A DNA stretch of 64,000 nt from Hortaea werneckii (lineage: Eukaryota > Ascomycota > Dothideomycetes > Mycosphaerellales > Teratosphaeriaceae): NCBI GenBank assembly GCA_037044905.1, contig JBAOKB010000024.1, positions 744,001-808,000 of the forward strand, in the 5' to 3' direction. Below the pieces are notes generated by a model. It worked only from the letters and a program-made list of their open reading frames with translations, had not been told where the DNA came from and searched no databases. Shown here in pieces: positions 22,766 to 34,483 of the stretch (position 1 is its first letter; each line of letters opens with the position of its first letter). A program made the position numbers and the translations under genes.

Positions 22766-23969
22766 AGCGCCTGGGAGCTTTTTTTAATTGCCTCCGCTTC
22801 AGAGCTGTAGCACTCTCCTCCGCAAGCGCGGGCTGATATCCACCTCCGAGCTCTTGCACCGCGTTTGGTCCGGGAAGTTGCTGCCTGCTCTCACGGTGCA
22901 AGAGGACAGGTGTGCACTCACTACTGTACTAGTCAAGTCAGGCGCGGCAGCAAGTTTCTTGCGGCCAGTTGTCAATGGCTTTCCCGCAACCCGGCCCGAG
23001 CGAGTTTTTCGAGAAGTGGGAGAAGTGGTACGATGGGGTCAATGCGGGCAGAGGGGAGGTTTAGGAGGAGCAGTGGAAGTGTGGGAGGTGAAGGAGAGAG
23101 TGAGGGATGGGGTCGGTGACCGTGAGGGTGATTGGGGAGCTCGAGGGCGGGCTCAGCAGCACATCCATCAACGAGATGACCTTGAGGCAGCTCGCAGCAA
23201 CTGCAGACTCCAACACTGCGGAGTGCACCGGTTGAGCGTCGGCAGCTTGACCCGATCGGGCTAGCTCGTGCAGGCCCTGCAGGTCCAGGATCACTGCAGG
23301 TTCAACCACATGGGTTGCGACCGGCCATTGCGCGTGTCCCTGGTTCGATACAGGTGCGGACGAGGGGTACGAGGCTCAACGGATTGATCTACTGTTCTTA
23401 TCTGCATCGTGTGCAGCGTTTAGAAACGCATTGGGGCTGCTGCCAGCCGATACTGCACCGTGACTGGTGATCCCGTTGACCGCGAGTGTGTGTAAAACCC
23501 CTCTCCCGGGCTGGCCCATGGATTGCCGCCTTCCCAGCTTCTAAAACGGCGGGCCGAGTGGGAAGCGCATGGGCCTGCGCTGCGAGGGTTCCGCCGTCCG
23601 GTAGTCTCTGCTGAGCACCCAAATCTCATTATTGAAGCTACTTGCCCGCCCAGAGCTTCTGCATCTGCCACTTGACCTCCCACCCCCAACGCTCTTGACG
23701 AGGTCTCAATTGCATACCCTCCCCCTCCGACACGGGCATACTCGGGTGGGGTCGTTGGCGCTTCCCTCCGTCACTTCAACCCGCGTGTAGATACTGTACA
23801 CTCCCCCGAAGCTCTGAACATCCTCTCCCGCCTGTCCTCCGAAGCCTCCCACCCAGGCTGCCATCTCGACATCGCCCCATTGCCCCAGCCTGCAGACCCC
23901 TCCACAACACTGTCTTGCCTGTCTTTCATTTGATACCCTTGGAGTTTGGAAAGGAACGACACAGCGACA
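22766..23969. promoter_or_regulatory. shared divergent promoter of FAS1 and FAS2
   Basis: 1.2 kb separates the two start codons, so both subunits are probably transcribed from one bidirectional control region. A C/T-rich strip lies just upstream of FAS2 (about 23690-23900). I searched by eye for CCTCGG/CCGAGG (fatty-acid-responsive FarA/FarB sites) and found no exact copy. No other gene is evident here. Confidence 0.6.
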
Positions 23970-26900
23970 ATGAGGCCGGAAGTGGAACAAGGTACGTAGG
24001 CAAGACATTCTCCACCGCACAGGGCATTGGTTAACCTCCCTTCCACAGAGCTCTCGCACACGCTCCTGGTCGAGCTCCTCGCATATCAATTCGCCTCTCC
24101 GGTAAGATGGATTGAAACGCAAGATGTAATTCTCGGCGAGCGAGCGACGGAGCGGATAGTGGAAATCGGACCAGCGGACACATTGGGCGGCATGGCACGG
24201 CGGACACTTGCGTCCAAGTACGAGGCATATGACGCTGCAAGATCGGTACAAAGGCAGATTCTGTGCTACAACAAGGATGCGAAGGAGATCTACTACGAGG
24301 CCGACCCCATTGATGACGAGCCAGCGCCCGCACCTGCTCCCAGTGGAGGCAGCGCACCCGCAGCTCCCGCCAGCTCTGCTCCAGCCGCCGCTCCAGCTCC
24401 AGGTCCTGCGCCTGCTGCCCCTGCACCAAGTGCTGGCCCGGCGGCGGCCGTCGCAGATGCTCCGGTTGGCGCCGTGGACATCCTCCGAGCGCTGGTTGCC
24501 CAGAAGCTCAAGAAGCCATTGGGAGACATCCCCTTGAGCAAAGCGATCAAGGATCTGGTCGGAGGCAAGTCAACGCTTCAGAATGAGATTCTTGGTGACC
24601 TAGGGAAGGAGTTCGGCTCGACGCCAGAGAAGCCAGAAGACACGCCATTGGACGAGCTTGGAGCGTCGATGCAGGCAACATTCAACGGCCAGCTCGGCAA
24701 GCAATCTTCCTCACTCATCGCGCGTATGGTGTCTTCGAAAATGCCAGGTGGCTTCAACATCACGGCGGTCCGGAAGCATCTGGAGACGAAGTGGGGTCTG
24801 GGATCTGGCAGGCAGGACGGAGTGCTGCTTTTGGCACTAACTAATGAGCCTGCAGCCCGTCTCGGTTCCGAGAACGATGCAAAGTCATGGCTGGATGACA
24901 TGTCACAGCGTTATGCCGCTCAGGCTGGCATCACGCTCTCGACCGGTCCCGCGCCTGGTGAGGGCGGTTCTGGTGGCGGCGGGATGATGATGGATCCTGC
25001 CGCTATCGACGCCCTCACCAAGGACCAGCGAGCCCTGTTCAAGCAGCAGCTCGAGCTCTTCGCTCGCTACTTGAAGATGGACTTGCGTGCTGGCGACAAG
25101 GCTGCCGTGGTTGGCAAGGAGAATGAAGCCGCTCTGCAAGCCCAGCTCGACCTTTGGAATGCCGAGCATGGCGAGTTCTACGCCGCCGGCATTGAACCCT
25201 CTTTCAGCCCACTCAAAGCACGTGTCTACGACTCTTCCTGGAATTGGGCGCGCCAGGATGCCCTCAGCATGTACTACGACATCATCTTCGGCCGCCTAAA
25301 GGCCGTCGACCGCGAAATTGTAAGCCGCTGCATTCTCATCATGAACCGATCAAACCCAGCCCTCCTCGACTTCATGCAGCACCACATTGACCATTGCCCA
25401 ACTGAGCGTGGTGAGACATATGAGCTCGCCAAGATGCTTGGTGAGCAGCTCATCGACAACTGCAGAGACGTGCTCGGTGAAGCGCCCGTCTACAAGGATG
25501 TCGCAGTGCCGACCGCGCCTCACCTTACCCTTGATGCGCGTGGTAACATGAACTACGAGGAGGCCCCCCGCCAGAGCGTTCGCAAGCTCGAGCATTACGT
25601 CCGCGAAATGGCCGAGGGAGGCAAGATCTCCGAGTACGGCAACCGCACGAAGGTGCAGAACGATCTGCAGAGGGTATACCGCCTAATCAGACAGCAGCAC
25701 AAGCTCTCAAAGTCTTCTCAACTGGAGATCAAGCAGCTATACAGCAACATCGTGCGCTCTCTCTCCATGAACGAGGGTCAGATCATGCCCACAGAGAACG
25801 GCAAGATGAACGGCCACGCCAAGAAGGCCGGCCGCAACGGCCGCGTAAATGGTGCCGTCAAGCAGGGCAAGATTGAGACAGTGCCATTCTTGCATTTGAA
25901 GCGCAAGGAGCAGCACGGCTGGGAGTACAGCAAGAAGCTGACCAGCATCTACCTGGACGGCCTGGAGCAGGCTGCACGTGCTGGTGTTACCTTCCAGAAC
26001 AAGAACGTCCTTATGACCGGCGCTGGCGCTGGCTCCATTGGTGCCGAGGTCCTGCAAGGTCTCATCAGCGGTGGCGCGAAGGTGATCGTCACAACATCGC
26101 GCTACTCTCGCGAGGTGACAGAGTACTACCAGAGCATGTACGCTCGGTTCGGTGCTCGTGGCTCTCAGCTCGTTGTTGTGCCTTTCAACCAAGGCAGTCA
26201 GCAAGATGTCAATGCTCTTGTCGACTACATCTACGACGACAAGAAGGGTCTTGGATGGGATCTTGACTACATTGTCCCATTCGCTGCCATCCCAGAGAAT
26301 GGCCGCGAGATCGACAACATCGACAGCAAGTCTGAGCTGGCTCACCGCATTATGCTTACCAACCTTCTCCGTATGCTTGGATCCGTCAAGGCTCACAAGG
26401 CAGAGAACGGATTCGAGACTCGCCCAGCTCAGGTTATCTTGCCGCTGTCTCCCAACCACGGTACCTTCGGCAACGACGGTCTCTACGCCGAATCCAAGCT
26501 CGCGCTTGAGACTCTCTTCAACCGCTGGCATTCGGAGAGCTGGGGCAACTACCTCACCATCTGCGGTGCTGTCATTGGATGGACTCGTGGCACCGGTTTG
26601 ATGGGTGGCAACAACATTGTCGCAGAGGGCGTTGAGAAGTATGGTGTCCGCACCTTTCTCAACAGGAAATGGCGTTCAACTTGCTCGGCCTGATGTCGCC
26701 TTCCATCGCCAATCTCTGCCAGATGGAGCCCGTCTTTGCAGACTTGAACGGCGGCCTGCAATTCCTGCCAAACCTCAAGGAATTGATGACCAAGCTCCGC
26801 AAGGACATCACCGAATCCTCTGAGATTAGACGTGCTGTTACGCGTGAGACCGCCGTAGAAAACAAGGTCGTCAACGGAGAGGAGAGCGAGGCCCTGTACA

Positions 26901-29696
26901 AGAACGTCAAGGTTGACAAGCGTGCCAACTTGAAGTTTGACTTCCCCAAGCTGCCTGACTGGAAGTCTGAGGTGGAGCCGATCAACGGTGACCTCAAGGG
27001 CATGGTCGACCTGGAGAAGGTGGTCGTCGTTACTGGTTTCTCTGAGGTTGGTCCATGGGGTAACTCCAGGACCCGATGGGAGATGGAAGCCTACGGCGAA
27101 TTCTCGCTCGAGGGATGCGTCGAGATGGCGTGGATGATGGGCCTCATCAAGAACCACAACGGCCCGCTCAAGGGCAAGAGCTACTCTGGCTGGGTCGACA
27201 CCAAGTCAGGCGAGCCTGTCGATGACAAGGATGTCAAGCCTAAGTACGAAAGCCACATCCTCGAGCACTCTGGTATCCGTCTCATCGAGCCTGAGCTATT
27301 CAACGGCTACGACCCCAACAAGAAGCAGATGCTTCAGGAAATTCAGATCCAGGAGGACCTTGACCCGTTCGAGGCTTCGAAGGAGACGGCCCATGAGTTC
27401 AAGCGTGAGCACGGTGACCACGTCGAGATCTTCGAGCTTGAGTCCGGAGAGTACCAGGTGCGCTTGAAGAAGAACGCGACCCTTCACATTCCGAAGGCAC
27501 TCCGCTTCGACCGCCTTGTCGCCGGCCAGGTCCCTACTGGCTGGAACGCCAAGCTCTACGGTGTCCCAGACGACATTATCGAGCAAGTGGACCCGGTCAC
27601 GCTCTATGTCCTCGTCTCCACTGCCGAAGCGCTCCTGTCCTCGGGTATCACTGACCCATACGAGTTCTACAAGTACGTGCACATCTCCGAAGTCGGTAAC
27701 TGCATTGGTTCTGGTATCGGTGGTACTACAGCTCTGCGTGGCATGTACAAGGACCGCTTCATGGACAAGCCACTGCAGAAGGACATCTTGCAAGAGTCCT
27801 TCATCAACACCATGAGCGCTTGGGTGAACATGTTGCTCATGTCTTCGACCGGACCTATCAGGACTCCGGTTGGTGCTTGTGCCACCGCAGTTGAGTCAAT
27901 CGACATTGGATACGACTGTATTGTTGAGGGCAAGGCTCGCATGTGTTTCGTTGGTGGCTTTGACGACTTCCAAGAGGAAGGCTCATACGAGTTCGGCAAC
28001 ATGGGTGCCACCAGCAACGCTGAAAACGAATTCGCCCACGGCCGCACACCCAAGGAGATGTCCAGACCGACCACGACCACCCGTAATGGCTTCATGGAGT
28101 CCCAGGGTTGTGGTATGCAGGTGATCATGGATGCCAAGCTTGCCCTCGACATGGGTGTGCCAATCTACGGTATCCTCGGCCTTACTGCCACTGCCACCGA
28201 CAAGATCGGCCGTTCTGTCCCTGCCCCCGGTCAGGGTGTGCTCACCACTGCTCGTGAGCAGCCATCCAAGTTCCCATCGCCTCTTCTGGACATCAAGTAC
28301 CGTAAGAGACAGATGGACCTGCGCCGCAAGCAGATCAAGAACTGGCAGGAGTCCGAGCTCATGTACCTGCAAGAAGAGGTTTCTGCTATGAAGCAGCAGG
28401 GTGGCGAATTCAGTGAGTCGGACTACATGGAAGACCGCGCAGCTCACATTGAGCGGGAGGCAAAGAGACAAGAGAAGGATGCCCTGTTCAGCCTTGGCAA
28501 CAACTTCTGGAAGCAGGACCCGCGCATTGCTCCTCTCCGTGGTGCCCTTGCCACTTGGGGCCTGACGATTGACGACCTGAGCGTCGCTTCGTTCCACGGT
28601 ACTTCTACCGTCGCCAATGACAAGAATGAGTCCGATGTCATTTGCCAGCAGATGAAGCACCTTGGCCGCAAGAAGGGTAACGCCCTCATGGGTATTTTCC
28701 AGAAGTACCTCACCGGTCACCCGAAGGGTGCGGCTGGTGCGTGGATGTTCAACGGTTGCTTGCAAGTCCTCAACTCTGGTCTTGTGCCTGGTAACAGGAA
28801 TGCCGACAACGTCGACAAGGTCATGGAGAAGTTTGACTACATCGTGTACCCAAGCCAGAGCATCCAGACCGACGGGATCAAGGCATTCTCCGTCACCTCC
28901 TTCGGTTTCGGTCAGAAGGGTGCTCAGGCCATTGGTATCCACCCCAAGTACCTGTTCGCCACTCTCGACCACGCTCAGTTCCAGACGTACAAGCAGAAGG
29001 TCGAGGCGAGACAGAAGAAGACCTACCGCTACTACCACGACGGCCTCATCAATAACACGATGTTCCGTGCCAAGGACAAGTCGCCTTACGACGACTCTCA
29101 GCTGAGCCAGGTCTTCCTCAACCCAGAAGCTCGCGTCACTTCTGACAAGAAGACCTCGGTGTACAGCTACCCTAAGGTCCACCCGAAGAAGACCCAGGAC
29201 AAGAGCACCACCGAGATGGTCGAGACGCTCATGAAGGTCAACGCCTCGCCCAACTCAAACCCAGGCGTGGACATTGAGAGCATCGACGCCATCGATATCG
29301 CCAACAACACCTTCGTCGAGCGCAACTTCACCGACGCCGAGGTGGCCTACTGCCGCAAGGCACCCAACCAGCAAGCCAGCTTCACCGGCAAATGGAGCGC
29401 CAAGGAAGCCGTCTTCAAGAGTCTGAAGGTCCAGAGCCGTGGTGCCGGCGCGCCTCTGAAGGACATCGAGATCGTCAACGATGAATCCGGAGCACCTGTC
29501 GTTACTGTAAGTTCCTTCCTCTCATCATCAGGGGAAAATCCCCAATATATAATTTGTGATTGTGAACTGACACCGCATGAAACAGCTCCACGGCGAAGCC
29601 AAGGCCGCAGCGGACAAGGCCGGCGTTAAGTCGACGACCGTCAGCATCAGCCACAGCGATGCGCAGGTCATCGCTGTTGCCATTTCTTCCTTCTAA
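23970..29696 (+). CDS. FAS2: fatty acid synthase subunit alpha (FAS2), with one apparent frame break
   Basis: Exons: a 22-nt first exon (23970-23991), the main exon (24049-29506) and a last exon (29586-29696). Domains in order: N-terminal piece of the malonyl/palmitoyl transferase, Ala/Pro-rich linker, acyl carrier protein with GGKSTLQNE (phosphopantetheine Ser182), ketoreductase (TGAGAGSIGAEVLQGLISGG), ketosynthase with TPVGACATAVES (catalytic Cys about 1285), SFHGTSTVAND and GHPKGAAGAW, then the phosphopantetheinyl transferase domain. After ...EKYGVRTF the frame breaks at the T run 26655-26657. One added base gives the expected join to QQEMAFNLLGLM and makes the CDS 1864 codons (1863 residues). 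Without it, translation would stop at 26693, before the ketosynthase. The enzyme is essential in fungi, so a sequence error is likely. Confidence 0.95.
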
Positions 29697-30639
29697 AAGC
29701 AGACTAACAGGAAAGAGAGAGGGAGCGACGTGAAGGGTGGTGATGCTTAGTTAATCCAGATACAGTATAATGAGGAGAGAAAGGGGGGAGGCGAAATGTA
29801 TTGTACAGAAGAACCAGATGATGAGGGGGAAGGAGAAGGGAGTAGCGATGGAATTGTACGTTTTTGGCTGTGTAGAGAGAGAGAGAGAGAGGGGCTCTTA
29901 TAGGCCTAGGCGCATATGATGGAGGTGTTTGGAGCCCTCCTTCTTGTCCGTGTTTGTGGATTTTTGTAATCGCCTAGGAAAGGCGAGTAAAGGGACGTCT
30001 TTGAACATGTGTATCTAGAGCCTTTTCAAATCTTTTTATTAAAATATTCTGATATCAGCGTTTCCTCGTATCCTAGGTATATAGTAGTTACGTGGGAGGG
30101 AGGGGGAAATTGAGACAGGCAAGTGAAAATTCTTCCAATGTCCTTTTCTAAAAGGGACGCGAACATGCAGAATATACATACGCTTGCTCATTTCCCCATT
30201 TGTAAAAGATGTTATCTCAGAGGGAGCAGGAAGCCTTGTAGCAAGATCGGCTCCTTTTTTTCATTCCTCACATCATTGCCAGGACTCTTCTATCAACATC
30301 CTTTCCTCTCCCCATGTTGATCCCATGACACTCGCCTCCAATCCCATCCCATCCCATCCTAACCCCAGCTTGGTATCATTTTCCGAACCAAATCCATGAA
30401 CCCAAATACGAATCTTCGTCGTGATGCAAAAGCATCCTATACCTTCCCACACTTCCCAATATTTTCCTTGATCCATCGTGCGATATTGTCCGTACCCACC
30501 CAACAAAAAACGGAGAAGGAAAAAAAAAAAAAAAAAAAAAAAAAAAGAAACGGAGAAGTTCCCATCGCAATGTTATCTTTTCTTGTGTCCATATCCTCAA
30601 TATCCAAAGGAAAAATGCGAACCACTTCCCAATTCCGCC
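29697..30639. other. intergenic between convergent genes
   Basis: 3' flanks of FAS2 and the Brr6/Brl1 gene. It contains a (GA)n run near 29873-29892 and the A27 tract described separately. No coding signal. Confidence 0.6.
30508..30558. repeat. A27 tract flanked by 11-bp direct repeats
   Basis: The 11-mer AAACGGAGAAG occurs at 30508-30518 and again at 30548-30558. Between them is G, then 27 consecutive A (30520-30546), then G. The arrangement resembles a target-site duplication around a poly(A) tail, or slippage expansion. Confidence 0.7.
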
Positions 30640-32124
30640 CTACCACTGCAGTCTCCTCACGGGACTCCCTTTGCCTTCAATCTGACCCCAAGCGCCGCTA
30701 GGTCCTGGTTCCAGGCCGACAGGGGGCTGATGCCAGGGCGTACCGGCGTAAAAGCCATCACCGGGCCCGCTGAACGACCGGTGCGGCGTAGGAGGAGGCG
30801 GTTGCTGGAAATAGCTCCCCTGCGGCGGCGGCGGTGGAGCGTAGTTAGGAGAGGAGTCTGGACGACGGAAGACGTTAAACGCGAGGTTGCCGAAGAAGAA
30901 GGAGCCGAAGATCAGGGCCGAGGTGAAGAGCATGGCCTTGTAGCTGATGGGCTCGACGAAGGAGTTGAAGATCTCGGCGAAGGTGTGGGCGGAGACGCGG
31001 GCGCGGGCGACGCGCGTCGGGTCGCGGTTCATGCAGCGGCTCCAGGTCTCGCAGACGGTCTCCAGCGCCGGCATGCGCGTGGCGCGGTCGCACTTGTTGA
31101 GGGTGAAGTCGTTGGCGCACGCCGCCATCTCCGCCATGATGTCCGCCATGGCCTCGTGCGCTTTCTTGTCCACGTCGCCTTGCACCGCGGACCAGAAGGA
31201 GTAGAAGAGGTAGACGACGCCGGAGAGGAGGAGCACGTTGAAGGCGAATTGCGCGTAGAAGGATAGGATGTGCGGGACGGTGGGGTGGTCTCCGATGAAT
31301 TTGAAGACTTTTCGCAACCAGAAGGGCTCCTTGGACGCGGGCTGGTCTTCAGACGGTTGTGGATGGTTGTGCTGTCGACTGCTCTTGCGAGGTGAGATGG
31401 GCAGTGTAGAGTCTTCGTTGTCGCCTTCAGAGGAAGAGACACTGTGTCTTCTCTTCCGGCTGACTTTGCGGTCGACCTCGCGTTTGCGCCGTTTTTCTAT
31501 CCTTCTGTCCATGGCATGCGAGTGGTCTGCGCGGGGTACTTCGCCTCTTCCAGGACTGTAGAGCTTGTTTTTCACTCGCACCATCCAACTATCTCGTCTC
31601 AACGCGCTCGGCTTGTCTTTAGTCGGGCTCGAACGTTCTGCGCCTGCGGCTGTGGGAAGTGTGACCGGTCCTCCTAGCGGACGTAGCGGCTGTCGTTGAT
31701 CGGTCCTGTTCGCGTTGTAGTCTGGAGTCGCATCGCTGTCCATGTTCTGCTCAGGGGACTTTGGTGTTTCGCCGGCTGATGAGTCTTCAAAGTCGTTTTG
31801 CATCTTGCGAGGCGTGCTGAACATGGCGTTGTAGGCCGCGGGAGTGGGTGGTAAAGGCTTGCTAGGCGACGGATGACTTGATCGTGGTTTGGATGGGGAG
31901 TCAAAGCCGCGATAGCTGTCTGCGGTGCCACCAGTCAGTTCTACTGGGGCGTCACCCATCTCGACGTCTGCCTCGCCGTACATACGCTTCTTTGTGCTGC
32001 TCATACTATGCGGAAAGCGCTGCTGATTCTGACTGACTTGAGCGAATGGCGAGCGTCCATCTATCGGTCCGGTGCCGTTGTAATACTCAAAGTCCATGGG
32101 AGTCTCATGGATACCTCGCGACAT
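30640..32124 (-). CDS. Brr6/Brl1-family nuclear envelope membrane protein
   Basis: Single exon, 494 residues from the ATG at 32124 (MSRGIHETPMDF). Residues 1-265 are disordered and basic near 205-228 (RRIEKRRKREVDRK). The conserved domain holds two membrane spans (about 288-310 and 396-417). Between them are four cysteines at about 336, 345, 358 and 364, in CANDFTLNKC and VCETWSRC. This is the disulfide pattern of the Brr6/Brl1 nucleocytoplasmic-transport domain. In yeasts these proteins sit in the nuclear envelope and ER and act in nuclear pore complex insertion and membrane lipid balance. A proline-rich C-terminal tail follows. Yeast has two paralogues, and I cannot say which this corresponds to. 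A longer upstream frame has no ATG. Confidence 0.88.
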   Translation of the reverse strand: MSRGIHETPMDFEYYNGTGPIDGRSPFAQVSQNQQRFPHSMSSTKKRMYGEADVEMGDAPVELTGGTADSYRGFDSPSKPRSSHPSPSKPLPPTPAAYNAMFSTPRKMQNDFEDSSAGETPKSPEQNMDSDATPDYNANRTDQRQPLRPLGGPVTLPTAAGAERSSPTKDKPSALRRDSWMVRVKNKLYSPGRGEVPRADHSHAMDRRIEKRRKREVDRKVSRKRRHSVSSSEGDNEDSTLPISPRKSSRQHNHPQPSEDQPASKEPFWLRKVFKFIGDHPTVPHILSFYAQFAFNVLLLSGVVYLFYSFWSAVQGDVDKKAHEAMADIMAEMAACANDFTLNKCDRATRMPALETVCETWSRCMNRDPTRVARARVSAHTFAEIFNSFVEPISYKAMLFTSALIFGSFFFGNLAFNVFRRPDSSPNYAPPPPPQGSYFQQPPPPTPHRSFSGPGDGFYAGTPWHQPPVGLEPGPSGAWGQIEGKGSPVRRLQW

Positions 32125-32824
32125 CTTGGGTGGGAGATGATTGCTGACAATGGACACCCAGATGCGAGGAGGGTGAAGTAATGTGGTCTGTGACCTGAAG
32201 AAGATCGGGGTTAGGCGGGAATAAGTGTAAACACTTTCAGCTGCCTCGCGTGTGAGAAAGTGTTTGGTTGCTAGGGCAGGTCGGGCACGGGCCACCATCC
32301 AGTCTCGGGCTGGAGGACAGGTCTTGAGGGCACGTCTTTGTTATAACGCCATTGTATTACTATTCGAATGCAGACAGCTATTCACTAGTATATGCCTTTC
32401 ACTTGAGGATGTTGGACGACCAACCTTGAAGTCACACAATAGTTTCAGTGCCGCCGAGAGCTGATCAAGCGGAAGAATATAGGACAACGTCTTTGTTGCA
32501 GTTCATAATTGATATAATGCAGACCTATGTTGACACTATCCCTAACTGTCGATGCATCTGCACTGCTAAGCATGGCAGGGAATTGATGAACGCTACCTAC
32601 AGTAGATACCATGTAGTCAAGACCGACATAAAGCGTGTTTTGCCGTCGGCATACCCAAGCTCAGTATGGCTGCAGCGGCGGAGTCTCGATTGGGCTTCTC
32701 CGCATTTGTACAAGTATGCAACAACTGCTCGCCATGTAGAGCGTCTCGCATTATCATTACCTCTTCTCCCCTCACGAACTTGACGAGAGTCCAAAGGGCA
32801 AAAGACTAGGTTGATACTTTCACA
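32125..32824. other. shared divergent promoter region
   Basis: 700 bp between the Brr6/Brl1 and DUF1349 start codons. No coding frame or repeat recognised. Confidence 0.55.
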
Positions 32825-33415
32825 ATGGCTTCTTCCCCATGGCAAGCTGGCAATGGTGCCGCACTTCCCAAAGACCTCTCGACTTCTTTTAGCATCACCA
32901 CTCCACCAAAGACCGACATGTGGCGTCGATCTGATTCGGATGACACCTTCAATGCACCATACATTTACAAGACCGTCTCCGCGAAGAGCTTTAAATCAAT
33001 CTCAACAACCGTCTCCGGACCATGGAAGACCCAATTCGACCAAGGCGGCCTCATCCTCGTCCTGCCAAACAAGAATGGGCTCGATCGCTGGATCAAAGCC
33101 GGCATCGAAGTCTTCAACGGCAAACCAGTGCTCGGAGTCGTAGGCACGGATCGGTATTCCGACTGGAGTCTGGCGCCCATGCCGAAAGGCGAAAACACGG
33201 CTACGTTTGAAGCCGTGCGAGACGGCGAGACGCTTTGGGTGTATGAGATCAGAGATGGGGAACGGCTACCTTTGCGTGAGGTGAAATGGGCGTTCATCGA
33301 CGAGATGGATGAGATTAGCGTCGGAGTGTATGCTGCTAAGCCCACGCCGGAGGCAGGAGATGAGAGTAAGGGTATTGATGTGGACTTTAGAGACATGAAG
33401 CTGGAGACAAATTAG
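32825..33415 (+). CDS. DUF1349-type beta-sandwich protein
   Basis: Single exon, 196 residues from ATG in the context CACAATGGCT. The pattern of Trp/Asp-rich beta strands (TPPKTDMWRRSD, YIYKTVSAKSF, WKTQFDQGGLILVLP, DRWIKAGIEVFNGKPVLG, DWSLAPMP, IDEMDEISVGVYAA) matches the DUF1349 family, which has a concanavalin-like lectin/glucanase fold and is known as regulation-of-enolase-like (Ree1) in yeast. No signal peptide, so it is probably cytosolic. No enzymatic activity is established for the family. Length is typical. Confidence 0.8.
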   Translation: MASSPWQAGNGAALPKDLSTSFSITTPPKTDMWRRSDSDDTFNAPYIYKTVSAKSFKSISTTVSGPWKTQFDQGGLILVLPNKNGLDRWIKAGIEVFNGKPVLGVVGTDRYSDWSLAPMPKGENTATFEAVRDGETLWVYEIRDGERLPLREVKWAFIDEMDEISVGVYAAKPTPEAGDESKGIDVDFRDMKLETN

Positions 33416-33986
33416 GGATGCATAGACGGTTGGAATTTTGACACTGGCTCTCGCTTCATATCGAAAATCCATCTTAAGTAGGTATTCACAACGCCATTCG
33501 GTTGTTGAATCACGTTGTGTCTCGTGCGTGGACTATTATGCCACAAGCTGGGCGCTATCGTGCTTCTACAGCTTCGGCTGTGCGCACGGTGTCCCAGCTT
33601 GCAGGCGCGTGCAAGCCCAAGTATTTCCAACATTCAACAAAGCTCTGCTGCACCAAGTACATTTGTGTACTACTAATTCGCCTCAGACTCTTGCGTGAAT
33701 ATCAGACGCGTCCAGCGACCAAATGACGCGCTGGTTCGGCCATTTTCTTTGTCGGCCGGTTCCGGTCCAATCAGAGAACACCTATTGCTGACCACTTTTG
33801 CCAGCTTGTGACGCGGGATCAGATAGATATAATCAGATGAAGCAGCGAACATAAAAGAAGCCCCTCGTCAACCCGCTCCTCAGGTTCTTTTCAAATCATC
33901 AATCAACCAGACCACCAAAAGCCGAGCCATTTCGACCTGACCACTTCACCTCATCCTCTTCAACTGAACCAGATACATCTCTCAAC
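33416..33986. promoter_or_regulatory. intergenic; promoter of the metallothionein-like gene
   Basis: Upstream of the cysteine-rich gene on the plus strand. A TATA-like ATAAAAG lies at 33851-33857, about 130 bp before the start codon, followed by a CT/CA-rich leader. I could not identify a metal-response element with confidence. Confidence 0.4.
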
Positions 33987-34483
33987 ATGGCATCCACCAC
34001 CGCTGCTGTCCCCGTCTCTTGCTGCGGCCGTGAAGGCGGCTGCGCCTGCGCGAAGGAGGCCACCTGCTCATGTGGCAAGCAGCCGGCCCTCCACTGCAAC
34101 TGTGAGAAGGCTCAGGCTGAGAACAAGACTGCCGGCGCTCGCTGCTCGTGCCGTAAGTCGCCACCAAACTTCGCTCACCTCCATCGAGCTGGGAGAAGCC
34201 CAGTCCCCATCTTCAGACCAACGTGCTAATTCGTGGCAGAGCAACGCCCCGCTGGCTCCTGCACCTGCTCCCGCTCCTCGACGGAGAACACCAAGCCCAC
34301 TGGTGCTACTTGTGCCTGTGGCCAGAGAGCATCCGGTACGTTCCTTTCCCTCTCTCTTTTGCAACCCTTTCAGCAGTTATGTACTGACGAGATACCCCAG
34401 ACTCTTGCACTTGCGGCGGCACCCAGGTGGGCCAGGCATCGGAGCTAGAGACCGATTTCACCACCAAGGCTTCCGGCGCTTGA
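33987..34483 (+). CDS. cysteine-rich metallothionein-like protein (DUF7871-type)
   Basis: Three exons (33987-34152, 34240-34335, 34401-34483) join to 114 residues. The product has 16 cysteines, mostly as C-x-C pairs: SCCG, CACAK, CSCGK, CNCEK, CSC, CTCS, CACGQ and CTCGG, with two imperfect modules of the form CSC-x(n)-CNCEKA-x(n)-CSC. This resembles small fungal Cys-rich proteins linked to copper handling, which are predicted to bind Cu(I) or other soft metals through thiolates in the cytosol. Introns begin GTAAGT and GTACGT and end CAG. The promoter has a TATA-like box, as is common for inducible genes. The family name is from memory of similar proteins; the join and the cysteine pattern are directly visible. 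Confidence 0.8.

Noticed and set aside
23318..23346. B-box-like string GGTTCGATACAGG upstream of FAS2
   Set aside because: No matching A box, anticodon arm or acceptor stem nearby.
26642..26665. Very short intron to explain the FAS2 frame change
   Set aside because: Only about 22 nt and it would delete conserved GVRTF residues.
27983..29182. Long minus-strand open frame (399 codons) opposite FAS2
   Set aside because: Antisense to the ketosynthase region; Leu/Val/His-rich shadow with no domain.
30478..31266. Plus-strand frame beginning with poly-Lys
   Set aside because: Created by the A27 tract and the antisense of the Brr6/Brl1 gene.
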